Source: Berghia stephanieae (Eukaryota; Mollusca; Gastropoda; Nudibranchia; Aeolidiidae). Taken from it: 64,000 nucleotides of DNA. How positions within the stretch are numbered: the stretch's first letter is position 1; the number at the start of each line of letters is the position of its first letter. The DNA lies in contig CM067445.1 in assembly GCA_034508935.3 (NCBI GenBank), forward strand, positions 22,156,723-22,220,722, read 5' to 3'. Below the pieces are notes generated by a model. It did no database searches, had not been told where the DNA came from, and saw only the letters and a program-made list of their open reading frames with translations. Made by a program: the position numbers and the translations under genes. Shown here one piece after another: positions 1 through 12,542 of this stretch.

Positions 1-245
1 TGTACTTCAATTGATGGAGACCTACAAACAAATTTCTTTCAATAGTTTGAATGAAATTTTCCATGAGGAATTTCCGTGTACGAATTTTCCACTCGTTCTT
101 TGCCTGTGTTTGACAAGAAAATCTAGGTTGTACCCTCGTTTCCGATTATTCATTACAGAGTAGGTAGATAATGGTAAACTTAAAAGTGACCAATCATTTC
201 CGGGGAGGGGTGGGGGCGTGATGCTTTTTAAAAAAAAGAGGGAAC

Positions 246-420
246 GAAGTTGACGTCACTCAGCTCTTTGTTATTATTTTTATCAGCCTGTTAGCTGATT
301 TGTTCTCCCCAAATTCTATCAATCAGATTATAAACTTTAAAGGTTGCACATAATCGTATTTGTTGGTACGGTTTATATGGCTGGCTGATGTTGCAAGTAT
401 TTTACCTAAACGCATAGCAT
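246..420 (-). repeat. Degenerate copy of the TGACGTCA-bearing MITE
   Basis: TTGACGTCACTCAG, then 'tctttgttatt', 'cagattataaac' and 'tgttggtacgg' follow in the same order as in the MITE units at 13.1-14.8 kb, in the reverse orientation used by the unit at 13437. The ends are not recognisable, so this is an old copy. The rest of 1-1000 shows nothing I can name apart from A-runs. Confidence 0.45.
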
Positions 421-999
421 CAATGAAACTTTAAGTTTAACTCATACATTTTTATTCAACTCATCGATGAGAGTGACTCTTGTTTCTTAACATTTAAAAA
501 CCCTAATTTCGTTAGTCTGACTATTCTCTTCAAATCCAGTTTTCTTTATCTAGTTCAGTGCTAACATAACACCAGCACCAGATTGACAAAATGGGCACAT
601 ATTGTGCTTCAGCCAATCGTGACCGATCTGTACTAGTGCCTGGCCAACCAGTATCTCAGCTGACATTCCTTCGGGTGTTTATATTGCATTACTTATAATT
701 AATGAAGACGGTCTGTTAGATTTAAAACGAATTAAGTGATTAATCATAAACTGAAGTTTAACAAAAAAAAAAAAAAAATAAATAAAGCTTGCTGACGGCT
801 TAATAAATTATTATATCGAAAAGGCAGTCCTTCACCTCTTTAGCACAACATATCCATAATATGGAGAGATCGAGACGATAGAGTTCACAATTAAGAAGAC
901 GTGGATAAGCTATTCATTATTCACCGGTTCAAGTGGCAATCACATTTTGATCTAGAGCTGTCAAGAAAAAATCTATCGCTGTAAGTACTTATACTTCAA

Positions 1000-1515
<516 letters not shown>

Positions 1516-1762
1516 TTGTATTGGTAGTGGAGGTGGTGGTAATGATGGTAACAGGAACAGTTGTAGTTGTAGTAGTGGTGATGTTTGTGAAACGAGGTTG
1601 TATCCTCGTACATGAGTAAAACGGACATTTATTTTTTGTGACTATCTGCACAGGACGTGTTTTTCTTTACAAATTGTGTAGATTTTAAAGACTTTAACGG
1701 CGGCATAAAATTCATGCCGTTCCATATAAGATGTTCAATCTAAGTGCACCGTAGACAAGCCT

Positions 1763-1888
1763 CCCCCCCCCCCCCCCCCCCCTACCGACGTGTACTTATT
1801 TGATTATATGGACACGTCGCCCTACCCAATAAACACCCACTCCTCAACCTCCCTCCACCCACCTCCAAAACAAACAAAAAACAAACAA

Positions 1889-1924
<36 letters not shown>

Positions 1925-2035
1925 AAGAATAAATAAACCCCCAACAAAAAGAAAAAAAAACAGACAACAACAACAAAAACAAAACAAAAAAAAAACCAAC
2001 AAAAAACAACAACAAAAACAAAAACAAACTAACTT
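1763..2035. repeat. Poly-C run followed by CAA/AAC-rich low complexity
   Basis: A run of about 20 C at 1763-1782, then from about 1860 nearly continuous A/C low-complexity sequence rich in (CAA)n. No coding signal. Confidence 0.8.
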
Positions 2036-2344
2036 ATAATATAACATGTCATTCATAATATTTACTTATTTAAATAGCAAACTTATCTAATGCTGACTTT
2101 AGTGTTTTTTATTCCAAAAGACTATCATTCATTGTGTCAGCAGAATGAATAAGTACTTATATGTATTTGGCAGAGGGCAACCTTGACTCTGCTGTTAGTG
2201 TTAGCGGATTTGAGATAAGCATTGATTAATCTTTGCAGGGTGAATGAATGTGCATAATATATGCGTATATCATGAGATCTATTGTGCTGTGGTCAAAAAA
2301 AAAAAAAAAAAAAACCAAGACAACAACAACAACAAACAATACCA

Positions 2345-2570
2345 AAAAAAAATCTTAATAATTTTGGCCGGAAAACTCGACCTTCAAATACTGATGGTTT
2401 AAAATAATACTTATGTTGTCAAAAAATTCCCCAAACTGGGAAGACTTCCATTAAGTTTGAAAATTTCTGACATGATGAGGATCATTCTAATCGATCGATA
2501 TTTGAAGGACGAGTTTTTTGGCCAAAATTTAGGGGTTTTTTCTTCGGAGAACGGCTGTATTACGATCCTA
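2345..2570. repeat. Foldback MITE (ggccagaaaactcg family), copy 1
   Basis: Inverted arms 'ggccggaaaactcgaccttc' near 2367 and 'gaaggacgagttttttggcc' near 2503, with the family's central ATCGATCGATATTTGAAGG sequence. The same palindromic family recurs at 2.95, 6.47, 7.64, 14.93, 25.87 and 29.50 kb. It is non-coding. Confidence 0.65.
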
Positions 2571-2716
2571 TCTATTGTTTATGATAAATCTACATTTGCC
2601 ATCATTTTCTAGTAATAATCATCATTCTTCCTTTGATGTTTTAAGCAACGTGATTCTTTGCTATTTTTTAAAAATCTTATTTTAATGCTCTAAAAGTTAC
2701 ATAGGTAAACAACTTG

Positions 2717-2875
2717 AGCGAGCCGGTGGTGTAGTGGTATATCATTATATCAAAAGTCCTGGGTTCTGGTGGAGACATTAGGATTGTTTCCTGTTACCGC
2801 AGAGTTCTATGGCCCAGAATTATATAAATCTGGACTGTCACTCTGTAACAAAACGTATTTTAAATGAAAAATTTG
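2717..2875 (+). repeat. tRNA-derived SINE-like element
   Basis: A-box-like 'ggtggtgtagtggtat' is followed about 30 bases later by B-box-like 'cctgggttctggtgg', then a unique tail ending in an A-rich stretch. It resembles the heads of the other tRNA-derived repeats in this window but has a different body. Diverged. Confidence 0.4.
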
Positions 2876-2949
2876 GTTTAAAAAAAAACAAAAAACAAGA
2901 ACAAAGTTTGAGATTTACTGACAAGTTGAAGGCCAGTATAATCGGTCAA

Positions 2950-3075
2950 ATGTCGTACTCTGGAAAGATACGTATTTAAAAAATTGACCAGAAAACTCGC
3001 CCTTCAATTATCGATCGATTTAAATGACCCTCATTTTGACAAAAACTTTTTCAAACCTGGGACCTCATCATGAAA
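2950..3075. repeat. Foldback MITE, copy 2 (one arm)
   Basis: 'gtcgtactctgg', then 'ccagaaaactcgcccttcaa', 'tatcgatcgattt', 'gaccctcattttg' and 'caaacctgggacc' match one arm of the palindromic family whose full copy lies at 6.47-6.66 kb. Confidence 0.6.
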
Positions 3076-3752
3076 TTATTCTGTTATTCATTGTTTATAT
3101 TTTCTACTCGAACTTGTAAATGTATCCCAAGAAACTTTTTATATCTTAAGTTTCACAATTTAAAATATATTACATCTCTTTCCATTAGGACAGTAAGTAC
3201 ACTTTCTAAAATGTCCATCATCTTTTCATTTTCATTTTGTACGCAGGTTTCAACATTGGCCAAAAAAGTAACAGAAATTGCAGCTGGACGCACAAAACCA
3301 AAGAATTAAAGCATACAATTTTAAAGAACTGGCCTTAAAAACAACATTAGCATTGAGAAGAATAACAAAACCAACACCAATAACAACATTAACAACAAAC
3401 CGAATATGAACACATACATATCAATGATAAGAATCATCTAAGAACTGAAGTATAGTTGATTTTCTATTTAAAATCATCGCCATTTGCCACGAACACTCAT
3501 ATGTTATGGACAAGTCAATATATTTGAAAACCCATTCAACCTTGTGAAACCCTAGAGCTTGCTTATCACAATATACATAATCATTATCCATTCATTTTAA
3601 CAAAGAAAAATCTGATAATTGTTATTTGCCGTAACAAACACAAACTCAGATGCATTGAAATAATAAATTTTAAAAAGATAATTTCAAAAGCATGTTTGAT
3701 ACACAGCATAGTACGGTCCTTACACCATCGGTATTGTGAATAGAGGGAAAGA

Positions 3753-3907
3753 ATGACGTCGAAATTGACATATCAAGCGTTGCTGTTGTGTTTGTGGTGT
3801 GCGGCGTCCTTCGGTGACAAGGCGGTAGAGTACAACCCTGACAAATCAAGGAGTTCGGAGATCAATCTCAAAAAAGATAATAACAGCAAGGCCAGTGTTC
3901 TTACAGG
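3753..3907 (+). CDS. Exon 1: signal peptide exon of the membrane protein gene
   Basis: ATG at 3753 opens MTSKLTYQALLLCLWCAA, followed by SFG and a charged mature start DKAVEYNPDK. This is a classic signal peptide with a likely cut after SFG. The exon ends in phase 2 at GG|gtaag, and the first base of the exon at 6767 completes the codon. No TATA box or other promoter element could be assigned upstream. Confidence 0.65.
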
Positions 3908-6900
3908 GTAAGATGGAGCATTATCTATAGTACCTACATGTTTTATACAAATTATATAACCAAAGACGTCTATGTGGTCTTGTGGTATGACACTCGCCTT
4001 CGGATCGGAAGGTCCTGGGTTCGAGTCCCGCCCTGAGCAGGACATAGTAGAGTCCTTTGAAAAGACTCTTTACTCATATTCTCTCATCGTTTTCAGGTAT
4101 AAAAAATTTGTACCTGGGCGGAAACAGTGTTGTATATGTCGGAAAATAAATGTAATATCGCCAAACAGGCGAATGTCTCGTCCAACATGTTGTTGCTGTT
4201 GGCTAGAGACCCCTTTATATAGCCCTTTGAGCACGTTTAGTGAATATTGCCCTATATAAAGCTCAAGCTCAAGACCTCTCAACAGTAATGTGCCCTGTTA
4301 GACTATACACTAGATATATATTTAAAGTGAATAAATATAATATGATAAAATGTATTGTTTCAGTGCCGAGAATGACTTTAGTTTCTTAGCCTCTGTAAAA
4401 GTTTAATTTTTGAAAAATTATCATGTTAACTTAAGATTCAATTTGGCGACGTATTTATATCAGGTTCACTCCGTAATATTAAATTGAAGCGACGTCACGT
4501 ATTATTCTCAACTTATTGTGAACATCATTGATGATTAAATAGGCACACCTACATTTAAATGAAATTTTTTGGACACTATCACCTGTTCTCTAAATCCGGG
4601 CAAACAGAACCACACTTCCATTGAATATAGTACAAGTTGCCTGTTTGTTCAAGCGCACTCCACAGCCAGCAACCGGGTATTCATCCCCTCGTGAATAGAA
4701 AGTGTTGGGCTTTACTAGAAAAATACAACACCCGGGGCCACGAGTTACCAATCTAGTCTTCTTCTTCTTCTTCTTCTTCTTCTCTCTTCTTCTTCTTCTT
4801 CTTCTTCTTCTTCTTCTTCTTCTTTCTTCATCTTGTTCTTCTGGTTCTTCTTGTTCTTCTTGTTCTTGTTCTTCTTCTTCTTCTTCTTCTTCTTCTTCTT
4901 CTTCTTCTTCTTCTTCTTCTTCTTCTTCTTCTTCTTCTTCTTCTTCTCCTCCCTCCTCCTCCTCTCTCTTGCTCCTCCTCCTCATTCTTCTTCTTCTTCT
5001 TCTTCTTCTTCATCTTGTTCTTCTGGTTCTTCTTGTTCTTCTTGTTCTTGTTCTTCTTCTTCTTCTTCTTCTTCTTCTTCTTCTTCTTCTTCTTCTTCTT
5101 CTTCTTCTTCTTCTTCTTCTTCTTCTCCTCCTCCTCCTCCTCCTCTTGCTCCTCCTCCTCATTCTTCTTCTTCTTCTTCTTCTTCTTCTTCTTCTTCTTC
5201 TTCTTCTTCTTCTTCTTCTTCTTCTCCTCCTCCTCCTCCTCTTCCTCCTCCTCCTCCTCTTCTTCTTCTTCCTTCTCCTCCTCCTCCTCCTCCTCTTCTT
5301 CTTCTTCCTCCTCCTCCTCCTCCTCCTCCTCCTCCTCCTTCTTCTTCTTCTTCTTCTTCTTCTTCTTCTTCTTCTTCTGGTAAAGGCAGCCAACGCCATC
5401 ATGTTGATTGATGCTGCTCTGTAGTATACATAAGGTGGACGGACAAGATTTTTGAAGGCTTCCGTATACCTGTCAAGTTACTCTATTTTTTAAATATTTT
5501 TTTTTAACAAGACGATGCCTTGGCAGTAAAGTGCACATAATTACTATTCTGACACCCAAGAGTAACTATGTGCTAGGATTAATTGTGAGGAACAATATTT
5601 GGGGTTGGGTTGAGAATTCTCTATTCCAACAATGGGACCATAATAGTTTGGATTATCAGGCTTGTAAATGAGTGCATGTCGTTTGGTATCGATTCCATCA
5701 TAGACGCCACTTAGTGCACCGACACCCATACACTTGGCGAAATACCAATCATTCATAAAATAATCACCCTCAGCTCAATGACATGATAGATATCTGATTA
5801 AACTCAGCTCCTTCAAAGTTTCGCATCTTGTATCAGTTTGTATCAATTTTTCTAATGCTTGTTTTTAAAAAAAAATCCTCTTATAAAAATGCATGAAAAG
5901 TTAAATCGTCCATGTTTCATATACTTGTGACGGTGAATTCGTGTCATCTATACACTCCTTTTTTCTTCCTTGAAAATTCCAAAATGACTCTTAATATACA
6001 AGCCGCTTTATGAAATTATCAACATAATACTTAGTTTTCTAATCCTTCTGCCCCATTAGGCCCAGAGCCTGAGTTCATCCCTGTTTATGTATTGCGATAC
6101 GGATAATAGCAATTGCTTGTTATCCCCTGGATAAAACTCTACTCTATTGCAAAGTACTTTCTGCCAGATCTAACAGATCCAGCTACCCAATCACTGCTGG
6201 CTGGACCGGGGTGGGAGGTTCAGAAAAAAATCTCGACTGCACCCGGGATCGAGCTCGGTCCCTTAGGGTATGAAACGAGTGCTCTACCAACTGAGCTATC
6301 TAGCCCCCCTGTTTTCTAAGCATGCTAGTTATATTTTTACCTGTCCTCAAGTCATGATTTTCTAAATCTTGACTTATTTCCAACTCGTCGATACAATCGG
6401 CAAGAAAAAAAAACAAAACAAACAAACAGCATGGACTTTTGGGGCCTGTTAAATTTATACCATTAATCAGTTAACTATAGTACTCTGGAAAAACTCGTAT
6501 TTAAAACTCTGGCCAGAAAACTCTTCCTTCAACTATCGATCGATTTAGATTACCCTCATCTTGGCAAAACTCGCTGAACTGGGACTTCGCGATATTTGAA
6601 AAACGAGTTTTATGACCAAATGTTTAAACACGTGTTTTTTTCCAGCGTACGGCAGTTAATTGGTCAATTTTGTAGGAAGATAAAAGTCTTCAGTTACGTG
6701 TATAAATAGGATATTATTATACAAACAACTTAATGAGTTTTTATGAATGTTTTGGTTTATCATCAGAATGAAGAGATTGGAAGGACTTCCACCAAAATTA
6801 GGCAAACTCGTGTCAAAGAAAAATTTGAAATTCAAGGATCGCCAACGAAAGAAAGCCAAAGAAAAATCCATGAGGTGTGAGGTGCACACTGAAGAAGATC

Positions 6901-7043
6901 TACATGCCTTCATCGATATGGTATGGATTTGATTGAAGTTAATTGATGCCTCCTCAACCTGATGATCATCATGATTATCATTATCGTGGTCATCAACCCA
7001 TCTTCATTATAATTATTATTATCATCATTACATCATCATCATT

Positions 7044-7080
<37 letters not shown>

Positions 7081-8674
7081 ATCATCATCACATCATCGTC
7101 ATCGTCGTCGTCACCATCGTCATCATTATCATCATCATCATCATTGCCATCATCATCATCATCATCTTCATCATCATCATCATCATCGTCATCATCACCA
7201 TCGTCGTCATCATCATCATCATCATCATCATCGCCGTCATCTTAATCATCATCATCATCACTGCCATCACCGCCACTATCTCATTTTATCTTCTGCTAGA
7301 GCCATCTATAACGAACAAAACAAAAACTATTGAAGAAGACCACGAGCTAATGCATCTTCTCATTTTTAAAATATTTAAATTGTATGGATTATTATACGAA
7401 GGAACTTTTGTATCTTTCTCCATTTATCTACGGAATGAGATGATGTCCGCTGATTTATGTGTTGTCTAAAATGAACTAAAATCATAATATACGTACATAT
7501 CTATATTACAAAGTTGGCAGCTGTTATCAAATCACTCTTGTTTAAGAGTGTTAAAAAGTTTATATTACATCCCCCTCCTCGCCACATAGACCATTAACCC
7601 GTCCTTCTCTCCTAATTGTGTCCCATTCATACCATACTAGAGACCTCGCGGGGTCCCAGATTTGAGAGTTTTTGCCAAGATGAGGGTCATTTAGATCGAT
7701 TGATATTTTAAGGACGTTTTATGGCCAAATTTTTGAATACGGTAGTTAACTGGTAAAGCCAAAGTGAAGCAGTTGTCCAACGTAAAATCAACGTAATATT
7801 TTAAACTGATCAGAAATTAATTAAAAATTTTTTTTTTTTTGCATTTCAAGAAACTAGCTAGATCTATATCCAATCTCTTCATTAACTCTCTCCTTACCAA
7901 GAATTTTCAGTATTTTCCCGAATAGCCATAACTACCAACTCAATAATTGATTTTTTCCCTCATTCAAGCTCAAAAACAATAAGTACAAACGGTATTTACC
8001 AAAGCCCTTCATAATTGTGTGCACCAAAACGGGCTTTACTCAATGCTATCTATATTAAGTTTTCCAAAATATCAAAAAGATTCATTTTCAAATTTTGTTC
8101 TGTATAAAACAAATCTGAATAAGATAAATGTTCATTGTATCGTCACAAGTATGACCATTTTCCTAGAGTTGGTAAGGAGAGATTTAATACATTTACATTT
8201 AACCCAAACTAATGTTTTTGTCCAAAAAAATAATTTAAAAAATTGCATCATAATCAACCAGACATAATACCGAATGAAAGTCAAAATTATAATTGACATC
8301 TTCATTTTAAAAAATGATCATCATTTTTCATTTCTATCATTCATACAGGTAGAGGAAGAGGAGAACGTGAATCTGTTCGAGTTTTCCTTCACCGTGAGAG
8401 ATCACCGTACCAATGTCACAGGGGGAGATGGTCTTGACTTTAACCCATTTGTGAACACAACAGGTCGCTACTTCAAGCCATGGCAATGGTACACTACCAG
8501 GAGTCGGCACGGTAGAACATTACTCATGCTGACCTTCCATTATGATATCTTATCCATGAACATTCTGACAATTGGCATCAAACAGCAACATGTGGTACTG
8601 GACGACTCGCCCCCTGGTTGTTTTGGTAAGAGACACCCCCCCCTCCCTCCCTCTCTCCTCTCTCTCTCTCTCCC

Positions 8675-8737
<63 letters not shown>

Positions 8738-8809
8738 AATCTATCTGTCTATCTCTTTCTCTCTCTCTCCCCTTTCTTCTCTCCTCTCTCTCTCTTCTCT
8801 CTCTCCTTA

Positions 8810-8852
<43 letters not shown>

Positions 8853-11403
8853 ACTCTTCTCTCTCTTGTTTCCTCCCTTCCTCTGTCAGGGCGGTTCTAC
8901 AATATAAAGACTATAGGATTGTTCATGTTTTCCATCCTAATTTACACGATTCACAGGAGGTTTCGGACTCAATTTCCCTTCTACCTCTATACACACTCCT
9001 CTCATCCTTCTCCAGCTTCATCTTTGAATTATTGCTCTTCACACACATTCTTTGTCACCTCTATCAAGAATTAGTAGTATGATCTTTTGAAACTCCCTTC
9101 AGTTCTTTGGAAACGGATATCATCGGAAAACTTGACTTGTCTTATCAGTCTAAGTTGGTAAAGCGAGCTATGCTTTTCAAAGACATTCTTATATGCGAAA
9201 CCTAATCAACATTTACTTTGAAGCACAACTTGATTTGACTTAAGCCCTTAACCCCAGCTGGAGCACAGGCCTTCAATGACAGCTTCGCTATTTGACTCTT
9301 CCTTGGGCTGTCTTCTTCACTTGTTTCCATGTGTAACCACCTATCCTTGCTTCCTTCACCGTGCTTCCTCGCCAACTATTTCTTGGCCTCCATGGTCTTC
9401 TTACTCCATGTCAGAGCCTGTCTTGTGATGTTTCGGGCAAAGAGTCCTGTAACTCTACTTTTTAAAAAGCCAATGGAGGGGTTGGTACTGTCAACAACAC
9501 AAAACGTTTAAACCGTTATATAGGACCCTGATGGCTTAGGAAAACGTGGAAGAATAAAGGTGGTTTCCCCACTACAACGTCACTCAATTTCCGAGGCTGA
9601 TATATTGTCAGACCTTATAAAATTTCTTTTACTAATAGAAGGGTTTGATATAAAAGAAAGAATGGGCCAGATATACACCAACTATTTCTTGGCCTCCATG
9701 GTCTTCTTACTCCATGTCAGAGCCTGTCTTGTGATGTTTCGGGCAAAGAGTCCTGTAACTCTACTTTTTAAAAAGCAAATGGAGGGGTTGGTACTGTCAA
9801 CAACACAAAACGTTTAAACCGTTGTATAGGACCCTGATGGCTTAGGAAAACGTGGAAGAATAAAGGTGGTTTCCCCACTACAACGTCACTCAATTTCCGA
9901 GGCTGATATATTGTCAGACCTTATAAAATTTCTTTTACTAATAGAAGGGTTTGGTATAAAAGAAAGAATGGGCCAGATATACACCATGCGCCTGACGGGG
10001 GAGGAGAGGGAAGGGATAACTGACTTCCAGTATCAGTTATCAGTTTCTGGTCTTCGGAGTCAGCAAAAGGAGACATTGGATGATTATAGACTACGTACAA
10101 GAATATGACCTGAAGTTTGGAGTATATTCGGATAACTCAGGCTGAAAAGGGACTTCAAAACGAAAATGCAGAGCTCAAGAAAGGAGTTCTCAAAGCCTTC
10201 TATAACGACAATACACCGACGGTAGTGGATAACTTTATGACATGATTCATAAAACTGTATTTGTTTGGCCCAAACCCCATACATTTTCCAAATCTTGGTT
10301 CACATCATTTAAAGTGTGTCAAAACAATTAACAAAAGGATAGGAAAAAACAAGATCAAAGAAAATACACCCCTCCCCCCAAAAAGCCCCAACCAAAACAA
10401 AACAAAAACAAACACTAAAAAAGATAAAGCAAAACAGTAAACGATTTTATTTAATTGAAAAAGAAATGATAAACAAAGCAAAAGCAATTAAGTTTTCGCA
10501 AGAGGACAAAGTAAACTGTAGTCACTTGATACAATCAGATGACTTTCTAATTGTGATGCAGCACCCCACTGTTCGTTGGCGGCAATAGAATTACCTGTTT
10601 CTGTTGTGGTGAATATTTTTGTCACTTTTAGAAGAGATTAAGATGCTTTGACATTATGACAGTTGAACTCTTTTATTATGTAAATGATTTAGATATGAAC
10701 AGATCTCTCAGTTAATATGAAAACTACTTTATTGTTTGTTTTAGCCACATACGTAACTTACAAAATTGCATGCCTTATTTATCTATTTTAAGGGTCCTTT
10801 CAGTGCGTTTTCTTTATCAATCAATGCTAACTGCATTCATTTGACGATCATCACGTAGTGTAGATTTACAGGCTATCTGTCTGTTGATTCTACAAATTAA
10901 ACAATGCGTGACATGTTGTAAACATGCATCCTTTTTTGTGGTTACCGCTTTACCAAATAATATCTGATAACACTGACAGCTTTTACATACTACCATCCTT
11001 GTATTACTTAATCATGTAATTGTGGAGGATAAAATTCTGAAAGTGGTCTGTGATATAGTGCCAGAACAAGTAGCTATATAGAAAATAAGACCAAAAAACA
11101 ATTTTCATCAGCCTTATTGGTTCGGGCTTGAATCATAGACCTCTTTTTTCAAGACTGGCGTACTATCCTTCACGCCAACATGGCTGCTCTGGGAACGGAT
11201 TGGCAATTAAATATACAACGAAGCGGTTGGCATATATAACCGGCTTGAAAGCGTTTTAATCCAGTTACTTATGAAGCTCCTCAATGCCAGCCGTTGGTGG
11301 TCTTTTAATAATTTTAATGATAAAATGAGCAAAGATAAGTCTGATCGTTGGTTTTACATCAAAATCATAATCAGTATTTACCTTTAGATAACAGGTTCAA
11401 TAT

Positions 11404-11473
<70 letters not shown>

Positions 11474-12493
11474 AAGCATATTTTGGCAAGTAAAATACAT
11501 TTTAATCGTGACGACAAGATAGATCGAAACACACTTGTGACCGTTGAAAATGTTCGTGAAGAATCCCAAACATAGGTGAAGCATAAAGAACTCGAAGGTC
11601 AATGAAAAACTATGATCATTGCTTTACCATGAACGTCGCCATATATTGTAATGTCTGCAATTTATCTTAATAAATAAATATTTTTAAAATGATTTTGTTG
11701 GTTTAATTCATGTGGCTAAAAGGAATTGAACAAAAGATTCATATCTATTTTTATTATTACCTATCTGATCGGATTTATTTCATACTGCATTATCATGTCG
11801 CAAGATTTATTCGTACCCTTTGCTAATCAATTTTGGAAGACTCCATTATTATATAATTTCTTCCGAACCTGCCCATTTCTCAAAACATAAATTTGAAATG
11901 TGGCGAGTTATCAAGTTGGTTAATCATATTATTAATTTTTTAAAACGCCCTCTATATTTACAATATTTAGTAATAACATTTATTCATCCGTTTCTTTATT
12001 CCATGCGCGTATTGCTAGGCTCAAGTTCGAAGTGTTTTCTCACAGATACCTTAAAACTTAAATTACTAGGGCATTTGAACAATCCTTAATTTTGTCAACT
12101 GAAAGACTACCTCACGAACGCTGACATTCCAGCCACTTATCAAATGGAAATAAGCGGATTGTTTACAGACCTTTACTCGATTGAGGACTATCTTTGTATG
12201 TCATTTGAGGTATTCAGTTAATCCCAATTTATGACAGCGGTATTACACGATTGCGTTAGCATAAGGGGGTGGGGGGTAACTTTAGACAATGACAATGGAG
12301 CATTAATTTGCATTAAGTTGAAGTTGTAAGTTGTCATCAAAATTAACAAATTTAATGCATATTAAATTAGTGTTAAAAGGGCACAACGAACATACAAGTA
12401 CTTATGTAATTAGGGTCACCTAAACCCATAATGTGATAACTTTAATAGTATTGATGATAATAATAATGACAAAAATGATGATGATGACGCTGG

Positions 12494-12542
<49 letters not shown>

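Noticed and set aside
4590-5424. Long open frames (up to 240 codons) in the CTT tract
   Set aside because: They encode only Leu, Ser, Phe, Glu or Arg runs from a microsatellite, in every frame and on both strands.
9240-9420. LINE 3' end on the minus strand
   Set aside because: The minus-strand translation near 'WKQVKKTAQGR' vaguely recalls a reverse transcriptase tail, but it is too short and interrupted to call.
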